A stretch of 64,000 nucleotides of DNA from CBDCWA01 sp965223255 (GTDB lineage: Bacteria; Pseudomonadota; Alphaproteobacteria; Rhizobiales; Hyphomicrobiaceae). The stretch spans positions 124,001 through 188,000 of the forward strand of contig CBDCWA010000002.1 of the NCBI GenBank assembly GCA_965223255.1. Direction: 5' to 3'. Every line of letters starts with the position of its first letter. Position 1 is the stretch's first letter. Positions 36,186 to 43,373 of this stretch are shown here, piece after piece. Made by a program: the position numbers and the translations under genes. The notes below the pieces were generated by a model. That model was not told the origin of the DNA. It did not search any database and saw only the letters and a program-made list of their open reading frames with translations.

Positions 36186-36305
36186 TTACCCAATGACAAA
36201 ATAGCGAATGGCCATCGCGACCGCGAGGACGATGACCGCAATCTTGATAAAAAGATAGTAGCGCTTGTGTTTGTTGAATGGTGGAGTCCTAGATTGATCT
36301 TCCAT
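36186..36305 (-). CDS. Small single-span membrane protein (39 residues)
   Basis: An ATG at 36305 encodes 39 residues: a polar, basic N-terminus (MEDQSRTPPFNKHKRYY) and one membrane helix (IKIAVIVLAVAMAIRYFVIG). GGAG lies eleven bases upstream. Positive charges before the helix predict an N-in orientation. The family is not known to me. It is convergent with the TPR-cytochrome gene. Confidence 0.5.
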   Translation of the reverse strand: MEDQSRTPPFNKHKRYYLFIKIAVIVLAVAMAIRYFVIG

Positions 36306-36796
36306 AGCTTGGTGGTCTCCGTTATGCCAATTTGATCAGGTTGCCACAAATCTATAAAAAACCAGGATGCTTGCAAGACTTCGTTCACCAAGCATCCTTG
36401 TGCAAATTCTTGTTCCGATAGGTAGGCATCTTTGAGCCGCGATGGTCCGCACCGGAAATGGCGAAGCAGAAAACGGCGCCCAGCCAACAACCGGCAAGAC
36501 GACAACCGCGTAAATCGGGTTACGTACGACTTGATATAGGCTTACCAGCACTCTCTATCTTGACGTGATTCCAAGGAGCGAATGTGCCTTTCCCGGCAGC
36601 ATAATTGTCGCACACACGTCACAGGCGCACAGCCGTGCCCAAATTACAGCCAGCATACAGACATCCGCGGCATCGCCTTTCCATGTTTCGGATGCTGCCG
36701 GTTTTATCGATCAAATTGCAATTTTCGACTGCAATGATTAGGGCGCCGGACGATGGGGCGCCCCTACAGAGTCACTAGGTTGCGTACTAATTTTTC
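36306..36796. other. Intergenic stretch with hairpin near nhaA
   Basis: No gene was recognised. A GC-rich hairpin at 36741-36763 lies downstream of the minus-strand nhaA stop. Confidence 0.45.
36741..36763 (-). terminator. GC-rich hairpin after nhaA
   Basis: GGGCGCC (36741-36747) pairs with GGCGCCC (36757-36763) across a 9-nt loop, 34 nt beyond the nhaA stop on the minus strand. There is no clear T-run, so termination is likely but not certain. Confidence 0.45.
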
Positions 36797-38050
36797 TTAG
36801 CCTCTACGGGCACCCGCTTGAGCGAGACGCGACTCATCTCCCGGCTTCTCACACACTTCTTGTCTGGCCAGCACGTAGCGGAGGACGAAGTAGCCCAACA
36901 GTCCCGAAGCAATGGAGCCGAGCAATACGCCGACACGAAGGGAAGCAGCCTGCTCTGTACCCGTCCAGGCGAGCGTCCCGATGAATAAGCTCATTGTGAA
37001 CCCGATACCAGCCAATAGCGAAGCACCGTAGAGATGGGCCCATGTGAGTCCACGCGGGAGTTCTGCCATACCGGTCTTCACCGCGATCCAAACGAAGGAC
37101 ATTATGCCCAATTGTTTGCCGATGAACAGTCCGAGCGCGATGCCAATAGATATTGGGCCAAAAATATCTGAAAGGGAGAGATTTCCAAGCGTTACGCCGG
37201 CATTCGCGAAGGCAAAGACAGGCATGATAGCGAAAGTGACCCAAGGTTTGAGGTTGTGTTCGGTCTTAAGCAGGAGTGAGTGATCCGTATTGTCAAAGCC
37301 ACGATGCGGCACGAACAAGGCGGTCACCACACCAGCAAGTGTCGCGTGAACGCCCGACTTCAAAAGAAACAACCAGACCACGCCACCAACCAGCAGATAG
37401 GGTGCTAATGAATTTACTTGCCGATTGTTAAGGATCGCCAGGACAACGATGCCCACGGCCGATATGAGCAAAGCAGTCATCGACAACTGCTCTGTATAAA
37501 ACAATGCAATGATGATGATCGCACCAACGTCATCAATAATGGCCAGAGCCAACAAGAAGATCTTCAGAGCAATCGGAACGCGAGTTCCAAGCAGTGCGAG
37601 AATTCCAAGCGCAAATGCAATATCTGTCGCGGCAGGAATTGCCCATCCCCGAATAGCGACCGGATCAGAACCGTTGATCACGGCATAGATGAGCGCAGGG
37701 ATTATCATCCCACCTAATGCGCCAAACACCGGAAGGGCAGCTCTACGCCGTTCCGAAAGCTGTCCTTCGAGTAATTCGCGCTTTAACTCCAGTCCGACGA
37801 GCAGAAAGAAGATCGCCATAAGACCATCGTTAATCCATAGCAGTAACGGCTTATCAATGCCGAATTCACCGACGAGAATGGTGATTTTGGTCTTCAGCAA
37901 CGAATCGTAGATGCTCGTCAGCGCTGTGTTGCTGAACACCAGCGCCGCGAGTGTTGCAAAAATGAGCAGCGCACCTCCTGCTGCGTCAGTCTTAAAGAAG
38001 CCCCGAATGAATTTTGTTGTCCGGTTGCCGAACCGATCCGTCAGAACCAC
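36797..38050 (-). CDS. nhaA: Na+/H+ antiporter NhaA
   Basis: A protein of about 417 residues with some 11-12 membrane segments. Family hallmarks are present: FFLLVGLELKRELLEG, ATDIAFALGILALLG, the ion-binding aspartate pair in LAIIDDVGAI, and the C-terminal GIGFTMSLFIGTLAW. NhaA exchanges internal Na+ or Li+ for external protons at alkaline pH. GGGAGGG at 38057-38063 is followed by three GTG codons; I place the start at the third (38050), though the frame stays open to 38191. It is divergent from an OxyR-like regulator gene, with under 190 nt between. Confidence 0.92.
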   Translation of the reverse strand: MVLTDRFGNRTTKFIRGFFKTDAAGGALLIFATLAALVFSNTALTSIYDSLLKTKITILVGEFGIDKPLLLWINDGLMAIFFLLVGLELKRELLEGQLSERRRAALPVFGALGGMIIPALIYAVINGSDPVAIRGWAIPAATDIAFALGILALLGTRVPIALKIFLLALAIIDDVGAIIIIALFYTEQLSMTALLISAVGIVVLAILNNRQVNSLAPYLLVGGVVWLFLLKSGVHATLAGVVTALFVPHRGFDNTDHSLLLKTEHNLKPWVTFAIMPVFAFANAGVTLGNLSLSDIFGPISIGIALGLFIGKQLGIMSFVWIAVKTGMAELPRGLTWAHLYGASLLAGIGFTMSLFIGTLAWTGTEQAASLRVGVLLGSIASGLLGYFVLRYVLARQEVCEKPGDESRLAQAGARRG

Positions 38051-38236
38051 CACCACCCTCCCTCGAATTGCGTAAGCGGCGCCCAATCCACAATTTGTAA
38101 GGACGTGGACATCCCTCGCGTGAACCGCCAATAGGTGGGGACAGGCTTTTTGATCGGTTTTTCCTATCAAAAACGCTAGTTCTTGAAGCATGCCAAGCGC
38201 TAACCATATCGCTGGTTGACGGGAGGACTAATCGAA

Positions 38237-39169
38237 ATGCCGCAACTCAGGCAGCTTGAATATCTGGTCGCGATTGCAGATACACTGCACTTTCGCAGGG
38301 CGGCGGAGAAGGTGCATACGACCCAGCCGACGCTGAGCGAACAGCTTAAGGCGCTAGAACAACGCCTTGGGGCCCAGCTGGTGGAGAGATCGCGCTCGAA
38401 AGTCGTTTTGACACCACTGGGGCGGCAAATCGTCGAGATTGCGCGCCGGATGCTTGCGGACGCCAATGAGATCTACGCACTGGCTGCAAGCGGCGGGCGC
38501 GAACTTGCCGGCGTGCTCCGCCTTGGCTTGCCGGCTACGATCGGGCCATATCTCTTGCCGCGCTTAATTCCTGAATTGCACCAGGATTATCCGGATCTGA
38601 AGATGTACGTGCGTGAGGAATTGCCGCATGATTTGCCAAGGGGACTGGAAGAGGGACAACACGATGTCATTATGACGCTCCTACCGGTTCGGGGGTCCGA
38701 CATTGTCTCCGTCCCGCTGTTTCGCGAACCGCTTTATCTCGCCGTTGCAGCAGACCACCGCCTGGCCAACCAGGCCAAGCGCATGCGTACCGACCTCGAA
38801 GGAGAAGACGTGCTTGCACTGGGTCCAGGTCACCAACTGCATGACTTCGTCATCTCACTATGTGAGGAGTTTGGCGCGCGGTTGCGACATGATTACGAAG
38901 GCACCAGTCTCGACACACTGAGAGAAATGGTGGCCATGGGGCTAGGTATAACATTCTTACCCGGGCTCTACATTGAAGCTGTCGCAGCACGTGACGAGAG
39001 CCTGGTAACATGTCAGCTCGATGACAGGGCAATTTATCGCACAGTTGGTTTGGCTTGGCGGCGCTCAAGTGCTCGAGAGCAGAGTTATCAGGCGCTGTGC
39101 GACATGACCCGCCGCTTGATATCACAAGAGTATCCTAAGTTTACCGTGCTTGAGGACAAAGAGTCTTGA
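38237..39169 (+). CDS. OxyR-like LysR regulator lacking the peroxidatic cysteine
   Basis: A 310-residue LysR protein of the OxyR branch. The helix-turn-helix has LHFRRAAEKVHTTQPTLSEQLKALE (residues 17-42 region). The sensor segment GHQLHDFVISLCEEFG aligns with the OxyR redox loop. Gln200 stands where E. coli OxyR has peroxide-reactive Cys199, while Cys209 matches Cys208. GTSLDTLREMVAMGLGITFLPG is conserved. It therefore probably does not sense H2O2 by the usual disulfide. GGGAGGA lies nine bases before ATG 38237. It is divergent from nhaA and 44 nt from terC, so pH, sodium or metal stress are candidate signals. Confidence 0.88.
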   Translation: MPQLRQLEYLVAIADTLHFRRAAEKVHTTQPTLSEQLKALEQRLGAQLVERSRSKVVLTPLGRQIVEIARRMLADANEIYALAASGGRELAGVLRLGLPATIGPYLLPRLIPELHQDYPDLKMYVREELPHDLPRGLEEGQHDVIMTLLPVRGSDIVSVPLFREPLYLAVAADHRLANQAKRMRTDLEGEDVLALGPGHQLHDFVISLCEEFGARLRHDYEGTSLDTLREMVAMGLGITFLPGLYIEAVAARDESLVTCQLDDRAIYRTVGLAWRRSSAREQSYQALCDMTRRLISQEYPKFTVLEDKES

Positions 39170-39213
39170 GGCCGCGATCAAACTCGCAGGACTGATAAAA
39201 AGGTACCGACACA

Positions 39214-40275
39214 ATGCCCGATCTTGGTTTCATATTGGCTGGGACTTGGCTCGGCATGCCTGTGGTCGTGTGGATTGGTTTTCTGCTGCTTGTGTTGTTC
39301 ATATTGGCGCTGGATCTCGGGGTCTTTCATCGCAATGCTCACGAAATCACCTTACGCGAGAGCGCAAAGCTAGCAGGCTTTTGCTTGACCCTCGGGTTTT
39401 CTTTTTCGTTTGTCATTTGGTGGCTCTATTACTCAGGATACTCCACATCACTCGACCCTCAAATCGCCGATGCTGGAGATCGTACGCGCCAAGCCTGGAT
39501 CGCATGGGAACTCTATCTGACGGGTTGGCTCGTCGAGCAGTCACTTGCTTTCGACAATATATTCGTAATGTCGATGATCTTTGCCTATTTCGCGGTCCCG
39601 CCCAAGTATCAGCATCGTGTTTTATTCTACGGCATTCTGGGCGTAATCGTTCTTCGCGCCATTATGATTGGTCTGGGGGCGGCGCTCATTCACAATTTTG
39701 AATGGATCCTATACGTTTTTTCAGCATTCTTGATTTTTACAGGAATTAAGATGCTGCTGATGGCCGACCAGGACCTCGATATCGAGAACAACGTGGTCCT
39801 GAAATGGTTGCGCCGGCGCATGCCTGTAACGCATCAGATCACGGATGAGCGCTTTTTTGTCAAACTACCAGATAAGAAAACGGGAAAGCTGGTGCGCCAC
39901 GCGACACCTCTCTTTCTTGCACTGGTTCTGATCGAGTTGGCGGACCTTATATTTGCCGTCGATTCAGTGCCGGCGGTGTTTGCGATCACAAGAGACCCTT
40001 TCATTGTCTACACATCAAATATTTTCGCAATTCTTGGATTGAGGTCGCTCTACTTTGTGCTCGCTGCAATGGTCCACCGCTTCGCATATCTGAAATATGC
40101 TTTGTCGATTGTGTTGATTTACGTGGGTGCAAAAATCTTTGCCCAACCGATTGTCGGTAAGATTCCTGCTGAAGTAAGCCTCATCGTGACTGTAACTCTG
40201 CTCGCGGGCGGGATCGTATTGTCATTGTTGGCGACAAGAAAACGTTACAAAGTCGCCAAGTCGTCAGCGTCTTGA
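39214..40275 (+). CDS. TerC-family integral membrane protein
   Basis: A 353-residue protein with nine hydrophobic segments. TerC/Alx hallmarks are WLVEQSLAFDNIFV and LVLIELADLIFAVDSVPA, each carrying membrane-buried acidic residues thought to bind metal. Family members export Mn2+ or are linked to tellurite resistance and alkaline response. The central loop between residues 190 and 235 is long and basic. It follows the OxyR-like gene by 44 nt and precedes a DedA gene by 38 nt, which fits one operon for membrane or ion stress. Confidence 0.88.
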   Translation: MPDLGFILAGTWLGMPVVVWIGFLLLVLFILALDLGVFHRNAHEITLRESAKLAGFCLTLGFSFSFVIWWLYYSGYSTSLDPQIADAGDRTRQAWIAWELYLTGWLVEQSLAFDNIFVMSMIFAYFAVPPKYQHRVLFYGILGVIVLRAIMIGLGAALIHNFEWILYVFSAFLIFTGIKMLLMADQDLDIENNVVLKWLRRRMPVTHQITDERFFVKLPDKKTGKLVRHATPLFLALVLIELADLIFAVDSVPAVFAITRDPFIVYTSNIFAILGLRSLYFVLAAMVHRFAYLKYALSIVLIYVGAKIFAQPIVGKIPAEVSLIVTVTLLAGGIVLSLLATRKRYKVAKSSAS

Positions 40276-40313
40276 GTCCTAAGAAAAACTACGGCCCGTC
40301 CAAAGGATAACCG

Positions 40314-40835
40314 ATGGAACCGGACACTTTTTGGAGTGCGCTGCTTAGTTTCGCTCGCAACAATGAAACCTTCATTGAACTTTTCCTTTTCCTGCTTGGT
40401 TTTGCAGAATCGCTGGTCGTCGTTTCTATATTCGTGCCTGCGAGCGGATTGTTCTTAGGGGTAGCGGCGCTGGAAGCAGCAGCCGGCAATCCCGTCCTGC
40501 CAATTATCCTAGCGGGTGCGGCAGGCTGTTTTTTTGGCGATATGCTATCCTACTTGATAGGTGCAAGTGTGAAGGATGGCTTAAGTAAGGCGTGGCCCTT
40601 TACAAGATATCCCTTGTGGTTGCCGAGAACGAGGGAACTGTTTGAGCGTCGCGGCGTTCTTGCCATTTTCGTTTCGAAGTTTGTTGGTCCGTTGCGCCCT
40701 GTCGTTCCGTTCGTAGCCGGCGCATCGCAAATGTCTATCGTTGTCTTTGCATCAGCGAGCGCAGCATCATCCCTAGTTTGGTCTTCTGCGTTTTTGGCCC
40801 CCGGCTATTATGGGATTAAGTGGTTGCTCGGCTGA
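40314..40835 (+). CDS. DedA-family (VTT-domain) membrane protein
   Basis: A 173-residue DedA protein, a little shorter than usual. It has E-rich membrane entry FLLGFAESLVVVSIFVPAS, the GCFFGDMLSYLIG helix with the conserved Gly/Asp, and FVSKFVGPLRPVVPFVAG, the conserved Phe-x-Arg-like motif of the family with an Arg. DedA proteins flip phospholipid carriers such as undecaprenyl phosphate or maintain proton motive force. AAAGGA lies before the ATG. It is the last gene of the LysR-TerC-DedA set. Confidence 0.88.
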   Translation: MEPDTFWSALLSFARNNETFIELFLFLLGFAESLVVVSIFVPASGLFLGVAALEAAAGNPVLPIILAGAAGCFFGDMLSYLIGASVKDGLSKAWPFTRYPLWLPRTRELFERRGVLAIFVSKFVGPLRPVVPFVAGASQMSIVVFASASAASSLVWSSAFLAPGYYGIKWLLG

Positions 40836-41313
40836 ATCACCAAGCGTCAACAAGCCAAGGAGAAAACGATCAAATTAGAGGGAGGTTCCTATTGGGCTCA
40901 AGGCTCCAATGTCACTATTTGTCGATAGGTTGAAATTCATAAAAATGGAGGCGGGAGATGCTATCTTCCATAAACATCAAACTAAGCAGAATAACTGAGA
41001 GCCGGATCAATAAAGCCAATTCGCTGATTGGCAGAGACGATACAAATGACAAGGCGTTGAACGGGAATGCTCAGCTTCCAGCATTCGCATCGGTGGGCGG
41101 CGCTGCACAAATATCGCAAGCGCATCTGAACTAGCTTGCATCACATGAATATTCCCGAACAACGACATGAGGGCTGTTGCCAGTTTCGGTCCGGCCGAGC
41201 TCGACCAGAGTCGGACCGCATCGTGCGCTTTAGTAGAGCATAAGACGTCATCTGTTATGGTCTGCCTGCGCGCCAACCGCTAACAGGAGCGAAGCGGAAC
41301 TTACAATTAGTTT
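40836..41313. other. Convergent intergenic stretch, nothing recognised
   Basis: The stretch lies between dedA and the minus-strand irr gene. No gene or strong hairpin was seen. Confidence 0.45.
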
Positions 41314-41760
41314 CTAGTTTTTTGGCTTTGCCTCGAGGTGCACAACGACGTCAACTCTTGTTATATGATACCCTTCCGGCGGTCCGGGTAGATCATCGAT
41401 GCGAATTGCCTTCATGGGCACATCGCTAATACGGTCTTCGGCCTCGACATAGTAGTGCTGATGACCAGAAACATCGGTATCGAAGTAATTACGCTCACCG
41501 CTTATCGCAATTCTGCGAACCAACCCATAATCCGCAAATTGATTGAGAGTGTTGTACACTGTAGCAATTGACATAGACATGCCTGCCGAGAGTGCTTCTT
41601 GGTAGAGATCATGCGCGGTGACGTGTCGATGCGCGCCCTTAAACAGTAGGTCGTGGAGCAAAATGCGCTGACAGGTAGGTCGCAAGCCAAGAGCACGAAG
41701 TGTGGTGACCGTGTCATTCTGGCGAGATTCGATCTCCATCACATTGTCCTTCTCGTCCAT
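41314..41760 (-). CDS. irr: Fur-family iron response regulator Irr
   Basis: A 148-residue Fur-family protein of the Irr branch. The winged helix has LRALGLRPTCQRILLHDLLF, SIATVYNTLNQF and YGLVRR. The HxH region is represented by SGHQHYY, and the C-terminus ends in DVVVHLEAKPK, as in Irr. Irr controls haem synthesis and iron uptake in Rhizobiales and related alphaproteobacteria according to haem status. The N-terminal haem regulatory motif GCPW of Bradyrhizobium Irr is absent. ATG 41760 has AGGGAG nine bases upstream; an ATG at 41781 is possible. A Fur-like palindrome lies 48 nt upstream. Confidence 0.88.
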   Translation of the reverse strand: MDEKDNVMEIESRQNDTVTTLRALGLRPTCQRILLHDLLFKGAHRHVTAHDLYQEALSAGMSMSIATVYNTLNQFADYGLVRRIAISGERNYFDTDVSGHQHYYVEAEDRISDVPMKAIRIDDLPGPPEGYHITRVDVVVHLEAKPKN

Positions 41761-41807
41761 TCTGAATTTGCTCCCTGCCATATGATGTCCAAACCCCTCA
41801 TTACTAA

Positions 41808-41820
41808 AATGATTTTCATT
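41808..41820. promoter_or_regulatory. Fur/Irr-like box upstream of irr
   Basis: AATGATTTTCATT is a perfect odd-length palindrome (AATGA-TTT-TCATT) resembling half of the Fur consensus. It lies 48 nt upstream of the irr start, where autoregulation would be expected. Confidence 0.5.
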
Positions 41821-41952
41821 TGCATCTCGGTAGGATTAAAACGCCCCTTCACTGTCAACTATCCACGGCAAATATGATCAGGATAACTGCCGAAATAGTT
41901 GAACCACCAAACCACTCCCCCAAAAAAGTATTTTGAAGGGCCGTCAAGCATA

Positions 41953-41966
41953 TTGACCGAGATCAA
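41953..41966. promoter_or_regulatory. FNR/FixK-type box
   Basis: TTGACCGAGATCAA fits TTGA-N6-TCAA. It lies 228 nt before the TauD-like start and 193 nt before the irr start. Confidence 0.5.
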
Positions 41967-41981
41967 GTTCAGCCCAGCGCA

Positions 41982-41994
41982 GACCTACTAGGTC
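41982..41994. promoter_or_regulatory. Perfect 13-bp palindrome
   Basis: GACCTA-C-TAGGTC is symmetrical and sits 15 nt downstream of the FNR-type box. A regulator site for the TauD-like gene is likely; the protein is unknown. Confidence 0.4.
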
Positions 41995-42193
41995 ACTACA
42001 ATATTGGGTAGAGCTAGCGGTGGCTTGTCAGAGACAATGGTTCTGTTCTTGGCGACATAGGGGCCATGATAGACCAGCGCCCTACTTGCGCATGGATTTG
42101 CGACCCTTTTATGCGCCTGGGTGGTACACAATCTTGACAAATGCTGCTTGAACCCATCAGCTTGTGCGATCGTTGTCAGGAGGATTTTGCTGG

Positions 42194-43036
42194 ATGAGCT
42201 ACGACAGTATCACGGTAACCCAATCAAGCCCGCACGTCGGCGCGGAAATCGGCAATGTGGATCTGTGCAAGCCGTTGTCCAACAGGGAAGTTGAGGAAAT
42301 CCGCATCGCGATCAACGCGCACGGCGTCGTGTTTTTCCGCGATCAGAAGCTCGATCCCGACTCCCATGAACGGTTCATCCGGTATTTCGGTGAGCCTCAT
42401 GTTCATGCTGGCGGCAAGAGTACGGCTTCGACAGCGGTGCCCGGATATCCTGCTCTTCGCAAACAGTATTTCAATAAAGATTCGGCGCGGATCTCAGGCG
42501 AGACATGGCACTCGGATCAGAGCTGTGCAGATATCCCGCCGATGTACAGCGTACTCTATCAGGAAATCATTCCGCCCAATAATGGTGGCAACACCATGTT
42601 CTTATGCGCCGCCAAGGCCTATGAGGAACTGAGCGACAGCATGAAGGCTTATCTCGAAGGCAAGACAGCGACGCATACCGCCGACAAGGCATTTGCAGCG
42701 AAACTGACTAAGGATAATAAAGAGACCCATCTGGTCGCGGAACATCCGATGGTGGTGACACATCCGGAAAACGGCCGTAAGGTGCTATTCGTCAATCCCA
42801 ACTTCACCAGCCATATAAATGGCGTCCCAGAGGACGAGAGCCGTCATATTCTGGAATTCCTGTACCAGCATACGCAGCGACCGAACTGGACCATGCGGTT
42901 CAACTGGACCAATCATTCCATCGCGTGCTGGGACAACCGCGCCGTCCAACACTACGCGATCTGGGATTACTGGCCCAACGAGCGCCTGGGCTACCGCATG
43001 TTCGTAAAGGGAACCGAGCGGCCGCGTGCCCACTGA
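42194..43036 (+). CDS. TauD/TfdA-family Fe(II)/2-oxoglutarate dioxygenase
   Basis: A 280-residue protein, the usual length. The iron triad is H106-S-D108 (ETWHSDQS) and H253 (AVQHYAIWDY), and the 2-oxoglutarate arginine is among R264/R268. HVGAEIGNVDL at the start is typical. Family members hydroxylate and cleave taurine, alkyl sulfates, phenoxyacetates or similar. AGGAGG lies ten bases before ATG 42194. It is only distantly related to the two longer TauD-like proteins at 54077 and 56601. A GACCTA palindrome and an FNR-type box lie upstream. The substrate is not known. Confidence 0.88.
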   Translation: MSYDSITVTQSSPHVGAEIGNVDLCKPLSNREVEEIRIAINAHGVVFFRDQKLDPDSHERFIRYFGEPHVHAGGKSTASTAVPGYPALRKQYFNKDSARISGETWHSDQSCADIPPMYSVLYQEIIPPNNGGNTMFLCAAKAYEELSDSMKAYLEGKTATHTADKAFAAKLTKDNKETHLVAEHPMVVTHPENGRKVLFVNPNFTSHINGVPEDESRHILEFLYQHTQRPNWTMRFNWTNHSIACWDNRAVQHYAIWDYWPNERLGYRMFVKGTERPRAH

Positions 43037-43373
43037 GCAAGGCGGCGCAAGGCGTTGGCGTGTCGCGGAGCGGCGTGCCATGCCGGCAGACGCCACCACA
43101 TAAACTGCCAGCCGGACTAGCATCTAACCAAGCGTGCTGATCAGACCATTACTACTAGGGCTTTGCAGCATGCCACACTCAGGTGCGCAAAAATTGAACA
43201 GCGCACCTGGGCCTCGGTGCCGGAGTTTCGTCCGCATGTCGGTGATGCAGACCATGTAGAGGCAGGTGCCAAAGTTTAGCATGTGAACCAAAGCGGATAC
43301 ATCCGCTCTAGCAACATGAATTGCGGCCAACATGTTTAAGGGTGGTGGGCGTCACAGCAGCAAGGCACCGATT
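43037..43373. other. Convergent intergenic stretch, nothing recognised
   Basis: The stretch lies between the TauD-like gene and the M16 protease gene. No gene, repeat or clear terminator was seen. Confidence 0.45.

Larger units (their letters stand above)
41761..42193. other. Divergent regulatory stretch between irr and tauD-like gene
   Basis: It holds a Fur/Irr-like box at 41808-41820, an FNR-type box at 41953-41966 and a perfect palindrome at 41982-41994, listed separately. No gene was seen. Confidence 0.6.
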
